Positions 1 to 9,333 of a stretch of 64,000 nucleotides of DNA are shown piece after piece. This stretch comes from Enterobacteriaceae endosymbiont of Donacia cincticornis (lineage in GTDB: Bacteria; Pseudomonadota; Gammaproteobacteria; Enterobacterales; Enterobacteriaceae), in contig NZ_CP046194.1 in the NCBI RefSeq assembly GCF_012568845.1, positions 331,142 to 395,141 on the forward strand, written 5' to 3'. The translations under genes were made by a program, and so were the position numbers. The notes under the pieces were generated by a model, which was given only the letters and a program-made list of their open reading frames with translations, was not told where the DNA came from and searched no databases. How positions within the stretch are numbered: position 1 is the first letter of the stretch; every line of letters starts with the position of its first letter.

Positions 1-372
1 TTATTTAGGTTTTTTAACTCCATATTTTGATCTTCCTTTTTTACGATTTTTAACACCTGTACAATCTAAAGTACCTCTAATAGTATGATATCTTACACCA
101 GGAAGATCTTTTACTCTTCCACCTCTAATTAAAATAACAGAATGTTCTTGTAAATTATGTCCTTCACCTGAAATATAAGAAGTAACTTCAAAACCATTTG
201 TTAATCTTACTCTACATACTTTTCTTAAAGCGGAGTTAGGTTTTTTAGGGGTTGTTGTATAAACTTTTGTACATACTCCTCTTTTTTGTGGACAAGAATT
301 TAAAGCTGGGACATTAGTTTTAATAATTTTACGAGATCTTTTTTTACGAACTAATTGATTAATTGTTACCAT
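1..372 (-). CDS. rpsL: 30S ribosomal protein S12
   Basis: Ribosomal protein uS12, part of the 30S decoding centre. The 123 residues (E. coli 124) keep the near-invariant blocks [17 protein letters not shown] (about residues 40-56) and [13 protein letters not shown] (about 84-96). The two lysines where streptomycin-resistance changes usually fall are unaltered. The ATG at 372 follows AGGAAA on the minus strand. It is the last gene of tusDCB-rpsL. In E. coli the next gene is rpsG, which would lie just left of the window edge. Identity is secure. Confidence 0.99.
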   Translation of the reverse strand: MVTINQLVRKKRSRKIIKTNVPALNSCPQKRGVCTKVYTTTPKKPNSALRKVCRVRLTNGFEVTSYISGEGHNLQEHSVILIRGGRVKDLPGVRYHTIRGTLDCTGVKNRKKGRSKYGVKKPK

Positions 373-416
373 ATTTTTCCTAATCTAAAATGATTTAATT
401 TATTATAATTTTAAAA

Positions 417-716
417 TTACCATAATACTTGTTTTTTATGTTTTATTATCAAATAAACAAATTTTTTGTAATTTATTCGTATAATTTGGTTTGAAATATT
501 TAAATTTAAACCTCTAGCTAATATATCATTATTTATAGCAAAGATTAATATTTTCATTTTTTGTTTAATTTTAATAATTTTTTTAATATATAAACTATTT
601 TTTAATCCAGCTAATACTCCGTCTTGAATAAGAAGTAACTCATCATTTTTATTTAAAAAATTTAATAATAAAGAAAAATTACAAGATGCTGGAGAACTAA
701 ATAAGGTATATAACAT
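417..716 (-). CDS. tusB: sulfurtransferase complex subunit TusB
   Basis: Small subunit of the TusBCD sulfur-relay complex, which passes persulfide sulfur from TusA to TusE for 2-thiolation of the wobble uridine in tRNA Lys, Glu and Gln. The 99-residue protein (E. coli 95) is weakly conserved, but it keeps the LLLIQDGVLAGL segment typical of the DsrE/TusB fold. Its position third in tusD-tusC-tusB-rpsL makes the call firm. The gap to rpsL is 44 bases, so it is probably in the same transcript. Subunit identity rests on gene order more than on sequence. Confidence 0.9.
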   Translation of the reverse strand: MLYTLFSSPASCNFSLLLNFLNKNDELLLIQDGVLAGLKNSLYIKKIIKIKQKMKILIFAINNDILARGLNLNISNQIIRINYKKFVYLIIKHKKQVLW

Positions 717-734
717 ATAGAATATATTTTTTAA

Positions 735-1100
735 TTAAAAGTTAATGATTATATCATAATCACTAATTTTTTTTTTCCATATTAAAGGATTAATAATTTC
801 AATAGGTAAGATCCAATTATTTTTTTTATTATTTTCCATCCCTAAATTTTTTAGAGATTTTGAACAAATATAATAATTTTTAATATTACAAAGTTTTAAA
901 ATATTAAAACTAATATTATAATTATTTAATAAAAAATTTTTTGTATTTTGTTTATGATATATTTGTAAAACTCCGTCTCCTATAAAAAATAAAGCTATAT
1001 CCTCAGTGAATGAGGATATAGATAGAATTACATCAAGTCCTGCTTTTCCAATACTATTTCCATACGGAGATTTCGTAAATATAAATGCTATTTTATTCAT
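735..1100 (-). CDS. tusC: sulfurtransferase complex subunit TusC
   Basis: Second subunit of the cytoplasmic TusBCD hexamer in the tRNA s2U sulfur relay. The 121 residues (E. coli 119) open with MNKIAFIFTKSPYGNSIGKAGLD, here given as start MNKIAFIF then TKSPYG, and contain the family segment LFFIGDGVLQI. The start ATG overlaps the tusD stop by one base (TAATG), a translational-coupling arrangement. It is flanked by tusD and tusB in the usual order. The protein is asparagine, lysine and isoleucine rich, like the whole genome. Confidence 0.94.
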   Translation of the reverse strand: MNKIAFIFTKSPYGNSIGKAGLDVILSISSFTEDIALFFIGDGVLQIYHKQNTKNFLLNNYNISFNILKLCNIKNYYICSKSLKNLGMENNKKNNWILPIEIINPLIWKKKISDYDIIINF

Positions 1101-1501
1101 TAAAATTGAACTAAGTAATCACAAGTTAATATAGATGTTGTAAATTTACTTAAAGTAGTTATTTTAAATATGTTGTCAATAATATCATATTTTTTGTTAT
1201 GATTTAATAAATTTTTTTTATGGGAATTATTTTTCATTATTAAGCCTCTTTTTTTAGCAGAGGTAATACATATATATAAATTTATATGATATTTTATACT
1301 TAATTTTTTCCAATGATTAATTAAATTAAATTCATTTTTATCAAAAAAAATATTTTTATTAGAATTAGAAACTCCATCATGGTAAAAAAATATATCTTTT
1401 ACTATTTTTTTTTCTTTTATTACTGCTTTAGTAAATAAATATGCAGAATAGGCATTTTGCCCATTATATGGAGCTGTTGTTATAAATATTACGAAAATCA
1501 T
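1100..1501 (-). CDS. tusD: sulfurtransferase complex subunit TusD
   Basis: Sulfur-carrying subunit of TusBCD. The 133 residues (E. coli 128) begin MIFVIFITTAPYNGQNAYSA, the TusD N-terminus. The active cysteine that carries the persulfide in E. coli (Cys78) is present at residue 78 in INLYICITSAKKRG, so the relay should be functional. It is the first gene of tusDCB-rpsL. A 12-bp AT hairpin lies between it and fkpA. IscS, the usual sulfur donor at the head of this pathway, is encoded at about 20 kb. Confidence 0.95.
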   Translation of the reverse strand: MIFVIFITTAPYNGQNAYSAYLFTKAVIKEKKIVKDIFFYHDGVSNSNKNIFFDKNEFNLINHWKKLSIKYHINLYICITSAKKRGLIMKNNSHKKNLLNHNKKYDIIDNIFKITTLSKFTTSILTCDYLVQF

Positions 1502-1563
1502 ATTTAAAAAACCTAAATTTTAAAAAATATCATTATAAAATATATTTATATTTAATTATATAT

Positions 1564-1593
1564 AAATAAATTTTTATAAATAAAAATTTATTT
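1564..1593 (-). terminator. AT-rich hairpin downstream of fkpA
   Basis: A perfect 12-bp inverted repeat (1564-1575 with 1582-1593, 6-base loop) lies between the fkpA stop and the tusD start. It contains only A and T, so as RNA it is a weak stem, and no long U run follows. It is a candidate 3' end for the fkpA transcript. Chance is possible in such AT-rich DNA. Confidence 0.4.
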
Positions 1594-1621
1594 AATAAAT
1601 TAAAACAAATAATTTAATTGA

Positions 1622-2467
1622 TTAATTAGATACTGAATTTTTTATATCTAAAAGTTCAATTTCAAATCTTAAAGTTGAATTAGATGGTATACCAGAAATA
1701 ATTTCTGAACCATAAGCTAATTTTGGAGGAATAATCAATGTTATTTTACCACCTTTTTTTATATATTTTAAACCTTCTTGCCAACCTGCTATTACTTGTT
1801 TTAAACATATAAATAAAGGTTTATTTTTTTCAGTACTATCAAATTTAGTACCATCAATTAATTTTCCTGTATATTTAATAACAATTATTTGATTATTATT
1901 AGTAATTTTTTTACCTTTACCAATTTTATGTATTTTGTACACTAATCCAGTACTAGTTTTTTTAAAACCTTTTTCTTTTAAAATTTTTTGAATATATTTT
2001 TTACCTATATTTCCATTATTTTTAATTTCTTCTTGAATTTCATTAGGACTAAAAGCTTTTACATTAGCATCATATAATTGAAGTACTCTATCGATTTCAT
2101 TATTAGAAAGTTTATATTTTTTATCTAGTGCATCAGATACACCTTGAAGAATAAATTTTCTATTTAATACCATTTTTAATGTTTTTTGTACTTGAAATGT
2201 ACGTGTTAAATATTTCCCTATTGTTATTCCTAAAGAATATGCAATTTTATCATTATCATTTTTAAAAAATTCTTTTTGTTTTTTGTTTTTTACACCATGT
2301 TTTTTTTTATGAATTATTGTTTTTTGTTTTGTAACATTTTTAGTTTTTTCTTTATTTGGCCACCATGATACATTTTTTAATGTAAATGCGTTTGTATTAG
2401 ATATATTTAAACCAATACTTAAAATTAATATAATAAATATTGAATTTTTTTTAGTAAAAAATTTCAT
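1622..2467 (-). CDS. fkpA: FKBP-type peptidyl-prolyl isomerase FkpA, periplasmic
   Basis: Periplasmic chaperone and proline isomerase that helps outer-membrane and secreted proteins fold. I start at the ATG at 2467, preceded by GGAG at good spacing, rather than at the upstream TTG at 2491, giving 281 residues (E. coli 270). A signal peptide is evident (MKFFTKKN, then a hydrophobic stretch ending SNTNA). The N-terminal dimerisation domain follows (KIAYSLGITIGKYL). The FKBP domain occupies the last 110 residues, with VIKYTGKLIDGTKFDST, VIAGWQEGL and IPPKLAYGS. Retention implies a working periplasm. Confidence 0.96.
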   Translation of the reverse strand: MKFFTKKNSIFIILILSIGLNISNTNAFTLKNVSWWPNKEKTKNVTKQKTIIHKKKHGVKNKKQKEFFKNDNDKIAYSLGITIGKYLTRTFQVQKTLKMVLNRKFILQGVSDALDKKYKLSNNEIDRVLQLYDANVKAFSPNEIQEEIKNNGNIGKKYIQKILKEKGFKKTSTGLVYKIHKIGKGKKITNNNQIIVIKYTGKLIDGTKFDSTEKNKPLFICLKQVIAGWQEGLKYIKKGGKITLIIPPKLAYGSEIISGIPSNSTLRFEIELLDIKNSVSN

Positions 2468-2522
2468 TTTTTCTCCAAAAATTTTTAACAATATTAATAA
2501 TTTTCAACACATTAAAATTTTA

Positions 2523-2561
2523 TATATAAAATAAGATAATTATATTATCTTATTTTATATA
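2523..2561 (-). terminator. AT-rich hairpin downstream of asd
   Basis: A perfect 17-bp inverted repeat (2523-2539 with 2545-2561, 5-base loop) lies between the asd stop and the fkpA start, both on the minus strand. Its length makes chance unlikely even at this base composition. The position fits an asd transcription terminator or a 3'-end stabilising stem. Confidence 0.6.
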
Positions 2562-2613
2562 AATTATTACTTTTAATAAAAAAAAACAAGTTAAATTTTC
2601 TTTTTTAAAAAAA

Positions 2614-3726
2614 TTAAATTAATATTTTTAACATTCTTCTTAATGGTTCTGAAGCTCCCCATAATAATTGATCTCCTACTGAAAAAATAGAAAAACAATT
2701 TTTATTGATATTTAATTTTTTTATTCTTCCTACATTGATATCCAATTTACCACTTACAAAAGATGGTGTAAGAAAATTGATAGTTTCATGAAAATTATTT
2801 GGTATAATTTTAACCCAATTATTATTTTCATAAATAATATCTTTAATATTATTTATAGATAAATCTTTATTTAATTTTATTGTAAATGATTGACTATGTG
2901 AACGTAAAGTAGGTATTCTTACACAAATACCATCTACTGGAATAATTTTATTTGTATTTAGAATTTTGTTAGTTTCGAATTGCCCTTTCCATTCTTCTTT
3001 TGTTTGACCAGTATTTTTTATTTTTTTATCTATCCATGGAATTAAACTATTAATTAAAGGAACATTAAAATTTTGTTTAGGAAAATTAGAAGAATACATT
3101 TGTTTTGAAATTTCTTTTTCTATATCTAAAATATTAATTGAAGAATTATTAATTAAAGAAGATATATTTTGATATATAAACTTCATTTGTAAAATAAGTT
3201 CTTTCATAAATTTTGAACCAGCACCAGATGCTGCTTGATAAGTAGAAACAGAAATCCATTCAATTAAATTATTTTTAAATAAACCACCTAAGGCCATTAA
3301 CATTAAACTAACAGTACAATTACCACCAACAAAAGTTTTTGTACCTGAATTTATTTTTTGTTGTATATATTGAAAATTAATAGGATCTAAAACGATGATA
3401 GATTCATCTAAAGTTCTTAACTTAGAAGCAGCATCTATCCAATATCCTTTCCAACCCATTTTACGTAGTTTAAAATAAATTCTATTTGTGTATTCACTTC
3501 CTTGACATGTTAAAATTATATCTAATTCAAATAATTTTTCAAAATTATAAGCATTTTCTAATTTTAAAAATTTATTTTTTATATTAAAATGAGATATTAA
3601 TTTTCCATATTGTGAAGTAGAAAAAAAAATAGCATTAATATTATTAAAATCTTTTTTTTTTATCATTCTTTTTATAAGAACAGAACCTACCATTCCTCTC
3701 CAACCAATAAATCCTACATTTTTCAT
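2614..3726 (-). CDS. asd: aspartate-semialdehyde dehydrogenase
   Basis: NADPH-dependent reduction of aspartyl phosphate to aspartate semialdehyde, the branch point to threonine, methionine, lysine and diaminopimelate. The 370 residues (E. coli 367) begin MKNVGFIGWRGMVGSVL (nucleotide-binding loop). They keep the catalytic cysteine in FVGGNCTVSLML and the catalytic histidine in LRSHSQSFTIKL. AAGG precedes the ATG at 3726. It supplies the substrate for the homoserine dehydrogenase domain of ThrA, encoded at 50-52.5 kb. Monocistronic, with a hairpin downstream. Confidence 0.98.
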   Translation of the reverse strand: MKNVGFIGWRGMVGSVLIKRMIKKKDFNNINAIFFSTSQYGKLISHFNIKNKFLKLENAYNFEKLFELDIILTCQGSEYTNRIYFKLRKMGWKGYWIDAASKLRTLDESIIVLDPINFQYIQQKINSGTKTFVGGNCTVSLMLMALGGLFKNNLIEWISVSTYQAASGAGSKFMKELILQMKFIYQNISSLINNSSINILDIEKEISKQMYSSNFPKQNFNVPLINSLIPWIDKKIKNTGQTKEEWKGQFETNKILNTNKIIPVDGICVRIPTLRSHSQSFTIKLNKDLSINNIKDIIYENNNWVKIIPNNFHETINFLTPSFVSGKLDINVGRIKKLNINKNCFSIFSVGDQLLWGASEPLRRMLKILI

Positions 3727-3848
3727 TATTTATACCTTATAAATTATTTTTTATTTATTTTATATAAAATATATTGTAATTACTAATTTTAAAATCTATT
3801 AGAGAATTATTCTAAAATCTAAAAATAATTATGTCATAATAATACGTA

Positions 3849-4529
3849 TTATTTTATTAATTTTATATTCCAATTAATTGGTTTTTTTTTATTTAAAATT
3901 AAATATTTATTCGTTTTAGAAAAATGTTTACAAATATAAAATCCTTTATAAAAGGATAAAGGTGAAGGATGTGATGTAGTTAATATTAAATGTTTTGATG
4001 TTATTAAAACACATTTTTTTTTAGCATATATTCCCCATAATAAAAAAACAATATTTTTATAATATTGATTAATTGTTTTAATTACATTATTTGTAAAAAT
4101 TTCCCAACCAATATTAGCATGAGATTGTGGTTTTCCTTTTTCTACTGTTAGTATCGAATTTAATAACATTACTCCTTCATTAACCCAATTTATTAAATAA
4201 CCATGATTAGGAATAATAAAATTAGGTATATCAAATTTTATTGCTTTATAAATATTATTCAATGTAGGAGGTATTTTAATGTTTGGCATAACAGAAAATG
4301 CAAAACCATTAGCTTGATTTATACCATAATATGGATCTTGACCTAAAATAACTACTTTTAAATTATTAAAATTAATTTTTTTAAAAATATTAAAAATATA
4401 TTTTTTTTGAGGATAAATAATTTTTTTATTATTAATATCTTTATAAATTTTTTTTATTAATTTTATAAAATATTTTTTTTTTATTTCTTTTTGGAAAAAT
4501 TTTTTCCATATAAAATTTTTATTTTTCAT
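3849..4529 (-). CDS. ung: uracil-DNA glycosylase
   Basis: Base-excision repair enzyme that removes uracil arising from cytosine deamination. The 226 residues (E. coli 229) carry the catalytic water-activating motif GQDPYYG with its aspartate, the uracil-pocket segment NGFAFSV, GVMLLNSILTV, and the HPSPLS loop with the catalytic histidine. All are intact. It is one of few DNA repair genes here, in a genome whose composition suggests strong C-to-T pressure. It stands alone, divergent from rpsF. Confidence 0.98.
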   Translation of the reverse strand: MKNKNFIWKKFFQKEIKKKYFIKLIKKIYKDINNKKIIYPQKKYIFNIFKKINFNNLKVVILGQDPYYGINQANGFAFSVMPNIKIPPTLNNIYKAIKFDIPNFIIPNHGYLINWVNEGVMLLNSILTVEKGKPQSHANIGWEIFTNNVIKTINQYYKNIVFLLWGIYAKKKCVLITSKHLILTTSHPSPLSFYKGFYICKHFSKTNKYLILNKKKPINWNIKLIK

Positions 4530-4652
4530 AATATTTTAAATTATTTTAAATAAATATAAATTTTTAAAAAATATTATATTATGTTAATATAAAAATAAAA
4601 TTTTATCCTTGTTTTTAATTTATATTAAAAACTACAACCATAAGGAAAAAAA

Positions 4653-5018
4653 ATGAATTATTATGAAATAGTATTAATGATCAATCCTAATCAAAGTGAT
4701 CAAGTAAATAATATTACAGAATATTATAAAAAACTTATTCATAAAAATGATGGTTATATTTCAAGATTTGAAGATTGGGGTAGAAGACAATTAGCATATC
4801 CTATATTAAAATTACATAAAGCACATTATATATTAATTAATATTGTTTTAACAAAAATTAATATAATAAAAGAAATCGAAAATAATTTAAGAATTAATGA
4901 AAATATTATAAGATATCTTATTCTTAAAACAAAAACAGAAAGAAAAAATTTATCTTTTATTTTAAAATCTAAAGATGAATATCAAGAAAAACGTAGTGAT
5001 ATAATTAAAACAATATAA
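4653..5018 (+). CDS. rpsF: 30S ribosomal protein S6
   Basis: Ribosomal protein bS6, which binds 16S rRNA together with S18 on the platform of the 30S subunit. The 121 residues begin MNYYEIVLMINPNQSDQV and contain EDWGRRQLAYPI and KAHYILINI, the standard S6 core. The acidic C-terminal tail of E. coli S6 (131-135 residues) is shortened. AAGGA lies 8 bases before the ATG. First gene of rpsF-rpsR-rplI. priB, which sits between rpsF and rpsR in E. coli, is absent (68-base gap with no gene). Confidence 0.98.
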   Translation: MNYYEIVLMINPNQSDQVNNITEYYKKLIHKNDGYISRFEDWGRRQLAYPILKLHKAHYILINIVLTKINIIKEIENNLRINENIIRYLILKTKTERKNLSFILKSKDEYQEKRSDIIKTI

Positions 5019-5086
5019 TATAATATCAATTTTAATTTTTATAAGAACAAGTATGATTTATTTTATAAATATTTGGAGTTTAAATT

Positions 5087-5314
5087 ATGATACGTTATTT
5101 TCGTCGTCGTAAATTTTGTCGTTTTACTGCAGAAGGTATTAAAGAAATTGATTATAAAGATATTCATATTTTGAAAAATTTTATTACTGAAAGTGGAAAA
5201 ATTGTTCCTAGTAGAATTACTGGTACTAAAGCAAAATATCAACGTCAATTAACTAGAGCTATAAAATTAGCAAGATATTTATCTTTAATATCTTATACTG
5301 ATCATCATAAATAA
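5087..5314 (+). CDS. rpsR: 30S ribosomal protein S18
   Basis: Ribosomal protein bS18, partner of S6 on the 30S platform. Exactly 75 residues, as in E. coli, with [13 protein letters not shown] at the start and the strongly conserved [20 protein letters not shown] in the middle. GGAG precedes the ATG at 5087. It lies between rpsF and rplI and is presumably cotranscribed with them. Confidence 0.99.
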   Translation: MIRYFRRRKFCRFTAEGIKEIDYKDIHILKNFITESGKIVPSRITGTKAKYQRQLTRAIKLARYLSLISYTDHHK

Positions 5315-5361
5315 TTTATATAATTATTTTAAATAAAATTTTTTTATAAAGAGTAAAAATA

Positions 5362-5817
5362 ATGAAAGTAATTTTATTAGATTCTATTCCTAATATAGGA
5401 GAAAAATCTCAAATCATAGATGTAAAACCTGGTTATGCACGTAATTTTTTAATACCAAAAAATAAAGTAATTATTGCTACAAAAAAAAATATTGTTATTT
5501 TAAAACAAAAAATTTTAGAAAAAAAATCTAAATTATTAAATATTTTAAATAAAGCAAAAATACGATTAAAAAAATTTAATTTTATAAAAAATAAAATTCG
5601 AATTATTGCTAAAACAGGAAAAAATGGAAAATTATTTGGTTCAATAGGTAAAAATGATATATTAAAAGAATTTAAAAAAATTGGATTTAATATTATAAAA
5701 AAAGAAATTATTTTACCAAAAGGAGGTTTCAAATATACTGGAAAATATACTGTAATTTTTAAATTTCATGAAAAAATTTTAACTGAAAAACAAATTAGTA
5801 TAGTAAGTGATAAATAA
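5362..5817 (+). CDS. rplI: 50S ribosomal protein L9
   Basis: Ribosomal protein bL9, with a two-domain, long-helix structure, at the base of the L1 stalk. The 151 residues (E. coli 149) begin MKVILLDSIPNIGEKSQI and carry the N-terminal RNA-binding segment DVKPGYARNFLIPKNKV. The connecting helix is lysine rich, and the C-terminal domain contains GKLFGSIGKNDI. AAGAG precedes the ATG. Last gene of the rpsF operon. The ffs promoter begins 12 bases after the stop. Confidence 0.98.
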   Translation: MKVILLDSIPNIGEKSQIIDVKPGYARNFLIPKNKVIIATKKNIVILKQKILEKKSKLLNILNKAKIRLKKFNFIKNKIRIIAKTGKNGKLFGSIGKNDILKEFKKIGFNIIKKEIILPKGGFKYTGKYTVIFKFHEKILTEKQISIVSDK

Positions 5818-5828
5818 TTAATTAAATA

Positions 5829-5856
5829 TTGACTAATTAATAAAATTATGTATAAT
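5829..5856 (+). promoter_or_regulatory. sigma-70 promoter of the 4.5S RNA gene
   Basis: TTGACT at 5829-5834 and a perfect TATAAT at 5851-5856 are separated by 16 bases and placed about 10 bases before the inferred 5' end of ffs. This is the closest match to the sigma-70 consensus that I found in the window, as expected for a stable RNA gene in a genome where most promoters are degenerate. Confidence 0.8.
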
Positions 5857-5865
5857 TTCGTATAA

Positions 5866-5961
5866 ACATGATTATTAAAAACAATATTATTTTATTAATC
5901 CAGTCAGGTCTGGAAAGAAGCAGCTGTAGTAAATATAATATGTGTAAGTAGATAATCATGT
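5866..5961 (+). ncRNA. ffs: signal recognition particle 4.5S RNA
   Basis: RNA core of the bacterial SRP, which binds Ffh and targets membrane proteins to SecYEG. The conserved apical domain reads CAGTCAGGTCTGGAAAGAAG then CAG (5901-5923), containing the GGTC...GGAAG internal loop and tetraloop that Ffh recognises. The ends pair as ACATGATTAT (5866-5875) with ATAATCATGT (5952-5961), which sets the boundaries and a length of about 96 bases (E. coli 114). The stem is much more AT rich than in E. coli. It lies just before dnaX, near which it also maps in E. coli. Confidence 0.94.
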
Positions 5962-5992
5962 TTTATTATTTAATTTTATAAAAAATCAAAAA

Positions 5993-7105
5993 ATGAATTC
6001 TCATATTTTAGCTTTTAAATGGCGTCCTTATTCATTTAATGACGTTGTTGGTCAAAATCATGTTATACAAGCTATAAAATATAGTTTATTAACTAAAAAA
6101 ATTCATCCTGCTTGGATACTTTCAGGTAGTAGGGGTGTAGGTAAAACTACAATAGCAAGGATATTTGCTATGGGATTAAGTTGTTTACAAGGAATAACAT
6201 CACATCCATGTGGATGTTGTGAAAATTGTATATCTATAAAAAAAAATTCTTTTTTGGATTTAATTGAATTAGATTCAGCATCTAAGACAAAAGTAGAAGA
6301 TATTAGAGAAATATTAGAAATAATTTATTATCCTCCTGTAAAAGGAAGATATAAAATATATATTTTTGATGAATTTCATATGTTATCTAAACATAGTTTT
6401 AATGCATTACTAAAAATAATAGAAGAACCTCCAAAATATATAAAATTTATATTTGCAACAACAGAACTACAAAAAATACCATCTACAATATTATCTAGAT
6501 GTATACAATTTAAATTAAAATTAATAGATGAAAATATGATTTTCAATCAAATAAAAAATATTTTAAATAAAGAAAATTTTACATATGATGAAAATGCATT
6601 AAAAACTTTATCTATTGCTGCATGTGGTAGCATGCGTGATGCTTTAAATTTAACAGATCAATTAATATCTATGGGAGAATTAACTACAGAAAATATTAAT
6701 TTAATGTTAGGATTAATAAAAAAAAAATATTTATTTTCATTAATAAAAAATTTTAAAGCACAAAAATATAATTTAATTTTTAATTTAATTAATAAAATAT
6801 CTACTTTTAATGTTAACTGGATTAATTTGATAACAGAATTAATGATAATAATACATAACATTTTAAAAATTAATATTTTAGATAAAAACTGTAGTAATTT
6901 TTTATTAGATTTTAATTTTACAAAAAGTGAAATTTTATTTTATAAAAAAATATTAAATAGATTTTCAGAAATTGAATTAAAATTTTTATATAATATTTTA
7001 AATACAGGAAAAAAAAATCTGTATTTATCTCCGAATCCCAAAATAGGATTTGAAATGATTATATTGGAAATAATAATTTATTTTAAAAATAAAAGTAAAA
7101 TATAA
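5993..7105 (+). CDS. dnaX: DNA polymerase III clamp-loader subunit, gamma-like short DnaX
   Basis: AAA+ motor subunit of the sliding-clamp loader. The 370 residues contain Walker A GSRGVGKT, four zinc-binding cysteines (CGCCENC segment with an earlier Cys), Walker B-like IYIFDEFHML, the SRC motif LSRC, and sensor 2 GSMRDALNL. The clamp-loading collar domain III is short. E. coli DnaX makes tau (643 residues) and, by frameshifting, gamma (431). This gene stops before the tau-specific domains that tie the loader to DnaB and the polymerase core, and nothing resembling them follows before htpG. ybaB and recR, which lie between dnaX and htpG in E. coli, are absent. Confidence 0.95.
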   Translation: MNSHILAFKWRPYSFNDVVGQNHVIQAIKYSLLTKKIHPAWILSGSRGVGKTTIARIFAMGLSCLQGITSHPCGCCENCISIKKNSFLDLIELDSASKTKVEDIREILEIIYYPPVKGRYKIYIFDEFHMLSKHSFNALLKIIEEPPKYIKFIFATTELQKIPSTILSRCIQFKLKLIDENMIFNQIKNILNKENFTYDENALKTLSIAACGSMRDALNLTDQLISMGELTTENINLMLGLIKKKYLFSLIKNFKAQKYNLIFNLINKISTFNVNWINLITELMIIIHNILKINILDKNCSNFLLDFNFTKSEILFYKKILNRFSEIELKFLYNILNTGKKNLYLSPNPKIGFEMIILEIIIYFKNKSKI

Positions 7106-7222
7106 AAAATTTTATGAATTAAATACTTTTATATATATAAAAATTATTTTTTATTATTGTATTTTATAATATACAAATATATATACTTATTAAATATTTA
7201 TATAAAAAAGAGTAATATAATT

Positions 7223-9106
7223 ATGAAAAAAAGAGAAACACTAAGTTTTCAATCTGAAGTAAAACAATTATTAAATTTGATGATTCATTCACTTTATTCA
7301 AATAAAGAAATTTTTTTAAGAGAATTAATATCTAATGCTTCTGATGCTGTAGATAAATTAAAATTTCAAGCTTTGTCAAAACCAAATCTATATGAAAATA
7401 ATTCAATATTAAAGGTACAAATTTCTATAGACAAGAAAAAAAGATTAATTATTATTAATGATAATGGTATCGGGATGACTCGTAACGAAGTTATTGAAAA
7501 TTTAGGTACAATTGCTAAATCTGGTACTAAAGATTTTATTAAATCTTTAAATTTATCTTCAAATAATAAAACAGAATTAAATACACAATTAATAGGTCAA
7601 TTCGGTGTAGGATTTTATTCAGCTTTTATAGTAGCTGATAAAGTTATAGTAAAAACTAGAGCTGCTGGTAAAACTATAGATGAAGGTGTTTTTTGGGAAT
7701 CTACAGGAGAAGGAAATTATCATATATCTAATATTAATAAAGAATTTAGAGGAACTGAAATTATACTACATATACGTCCAAAATATGATGAATTTTTAGA
7801 CACATGGCGTATCAAAACAATAATAAGTAAATATTCAGAGCACATTTCTTTACCTATAGAAATAGAAATGTATAATGAAAAGGAAAAAAAATATTATTGG
7901 GAACAAGTTAATAAAGCACAAGCTCTTTGGTTACGTAATAAAACAGATATTAGTGAAAATGAATACAAAGAATTTTACAAACAATTAACATATGATAGTA
8001 CTGATCCAATGATTTGGATTCATAATCATGTAGAAGGTAAACAAGAATATATTAGTTTATTATATATTCCTTCTACTATCCCATGGGATATACGTAATCG
8101 TGATTATAAAAATGGATTAAAATTATATGTGCAAAGAGTTTTTATTATGGAAGATGCAGAACAATTATTACCTAAATATTTAAGATTTATGAGAGGTTTA
8201 GTTGATTCTAATGATTTACCTTTAAATATTTCAAGAGAAATTTTACAAAAAAATAGTATTATTCATAATATGAAGGTTACATTAACAAAAAAAGTTCTTA
8301 ATATGTTAATGAATCTTACTAAAGATTCAAAAAAATATAATAATTTTTGGGAAAAATATGGTTTAATTTTTAAAGAAGGTCCGGCAGAAGATATAAGAAA
8401 TAAAAATATAATTATTAAATTATTACGCTTTGCTTCAACATTTAATAATAATTCAAAACAAAATGTATCTTTAGATGACTATGTTAAAAGAATGATAAAA
8501 GGACAAAAAAAAATATATTTTTTAACATCAGATAACTATCTTTCTGCTAAAAGCAGTCCTCATTTAGAATTTTTTTATCAAAAAGGAATAGAAGTATTAT
8601 TATTAATAGATCATATTGATGAATGGATGATGAGTTATATTAATGAATTTGAAGGAAAAAAATTTCAATCTATTAGTAAACAAGATGATTCATTAGATGA
8701 ATTTATTAAAAATAAAAATCATATTATAGAAGATAAAATAAAAGAAGAATTTAAACCGTTTTTAAAAAAAATACAAAATTTATTAGGTAATAAAATAAAA
8801 AAAGTAAAATTAACTAGTAGATTAATTAATACTCCTGCTATTGTTACTACTGATTTAAATGAAATGAGTACACAAATGGCAAAATTATTTGCAGCTGCAG
8901 GACAAGAAACTCCAAAAATAAAATATAATTTTGAATTAAATCCAAATCATGTTCTAATTAAAAAAATATTAGTAATTAAAGATGAAGAATATTTTGCTGA
9001 ATTTGTTAATCTATTATTAGATGAAGCTATTTTAGCGGAAAAAGGTACATTAGAAAATCCAAATAAATTTATTGATCGTATAAATAAATTTTTATCTAAA
9101 ATTTAA
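7223..9106 (+). CDS. htpG: Hsp90-family chaperone HtpG
   Basis: ATP-dependent dimeric chaperone of the cytosol. Start chosen at the ATG at 7223 (protein begins [17 protein letters not shown]), preceded by AAAGAG. The longer reading from 7157 adds an unconserved stretch. The 627 residues (E. coli 624) carry the GHKL ATP-binding motifs [22 protein letters not shown] and [11 protein letters not shown], the middle-domain segment [12 protein letters not shown], and the C-terminal dimerisation domain. Monocistronic, ending in a strong 14-bp terminator. Chaperone retention is typical of endosymbionts. Confidence 0.98.
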   Translation: MKKRETLSFQSEVKQLLNLMIHSLYSNKEIFLRELISNASDAVDKLKFQALSKPNLYENNSILKVQISIDKKKRLIIINDNGIGMTRNEVIENLGTIAKSGTKDFIKSLNLSSNNKTELNTQLIGQFGVGFYSAFIVADKVIVKTRAAGKTIDEGVFWESTGEGNYHISNINKEFRGTEIILHIRPKYDEFLDTWRIKTIISKYSEHISLPIEIEMYNEKEKKYYWEQVNKAQALWLRNKTDISENEYKEFYKQLTYDSTDPMIWIHNHVEGKQEYISLLYIPSTIPWDIRNRDYKNGLKLYVQRVFIMEDAEQLLPKYLRFMRGLVDSNDLPLNISREILQKNSIIHNMKVTLTKKVLNMLMNLTKDSKKYNNFWEKYGLIFKEGPAEDIRNKNIIIKLLRFASTFNNNSKQNVSLDDYVKRMIKGQKKIYFLTSDNYLSAKSSPHLEFFYQKGIEVLLLIDHIDEWMMSYINEFEGKKFQSISKQDDSLDEFIKNKNHIIEDKIKEEFKPFLKKIQNLLGNKIKKVKLTSRLINTPAIVTTDLNEMSTQMAKLFAAAGQETPKIKYNFELNPNHVLIKKILVIKDEEYFAEFVNLLLDEAILAEKGTLENPNKFIDRINKFLSKI

Positions 9107-9115
9107 ACATGATGT

Positions 9116-9157
9116 AGATAAGATAATTATAAAAATTAATTATCTTATCTTTTTTTT
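9116..9157 (+). terminator. rho-independent terminator after htpG
   Basis: A perfect 14-bp stem (9116-9129 with 9137-9150), 7-base loop and a run of Ts to 9157, starting 10 bases after the htpG stop. This is the clearest intrinsic terminator in the window. Confidence 0.88.
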
Positions 9158-9333
9158 AAATATATTTTAGTATTTTAAATATTTTTTTTAAAATAAACTA
9201 TTTACTATTTTAAAAAATACTTTTATGATTTAATTAAAATATTTATAATATAAAAATTTGTATAAATGTATGTCTTATTGTTTTTTAAAAATAAGAATTT
9301 TATTCACAATAATAATAAATTATTAATAAAAAA

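Noticed and set aside
2468..2491. Upstream TTG start for fkpA adding eight residues.
   Set aside because: The ATG at 2467 has GGAG at proper spacing and begins a standard signal peptide.
5433..5732. 99-codon frame on the minus strand opposite rplI, and similar frames at 5063-5248, 6658-6861, 27719-27979, 40507-40785, 48044-48382 and 51515-51718.
   Set aside because: Each is a shadow of a well-supported gene in another frame, with no start signal or family resemblance.
7106..7222. Possible programmed frameshift producing a tau form of DnaX.
   Set aside because: There are A runs, but no tau-like coding sequence in any frame downstream before htpG.
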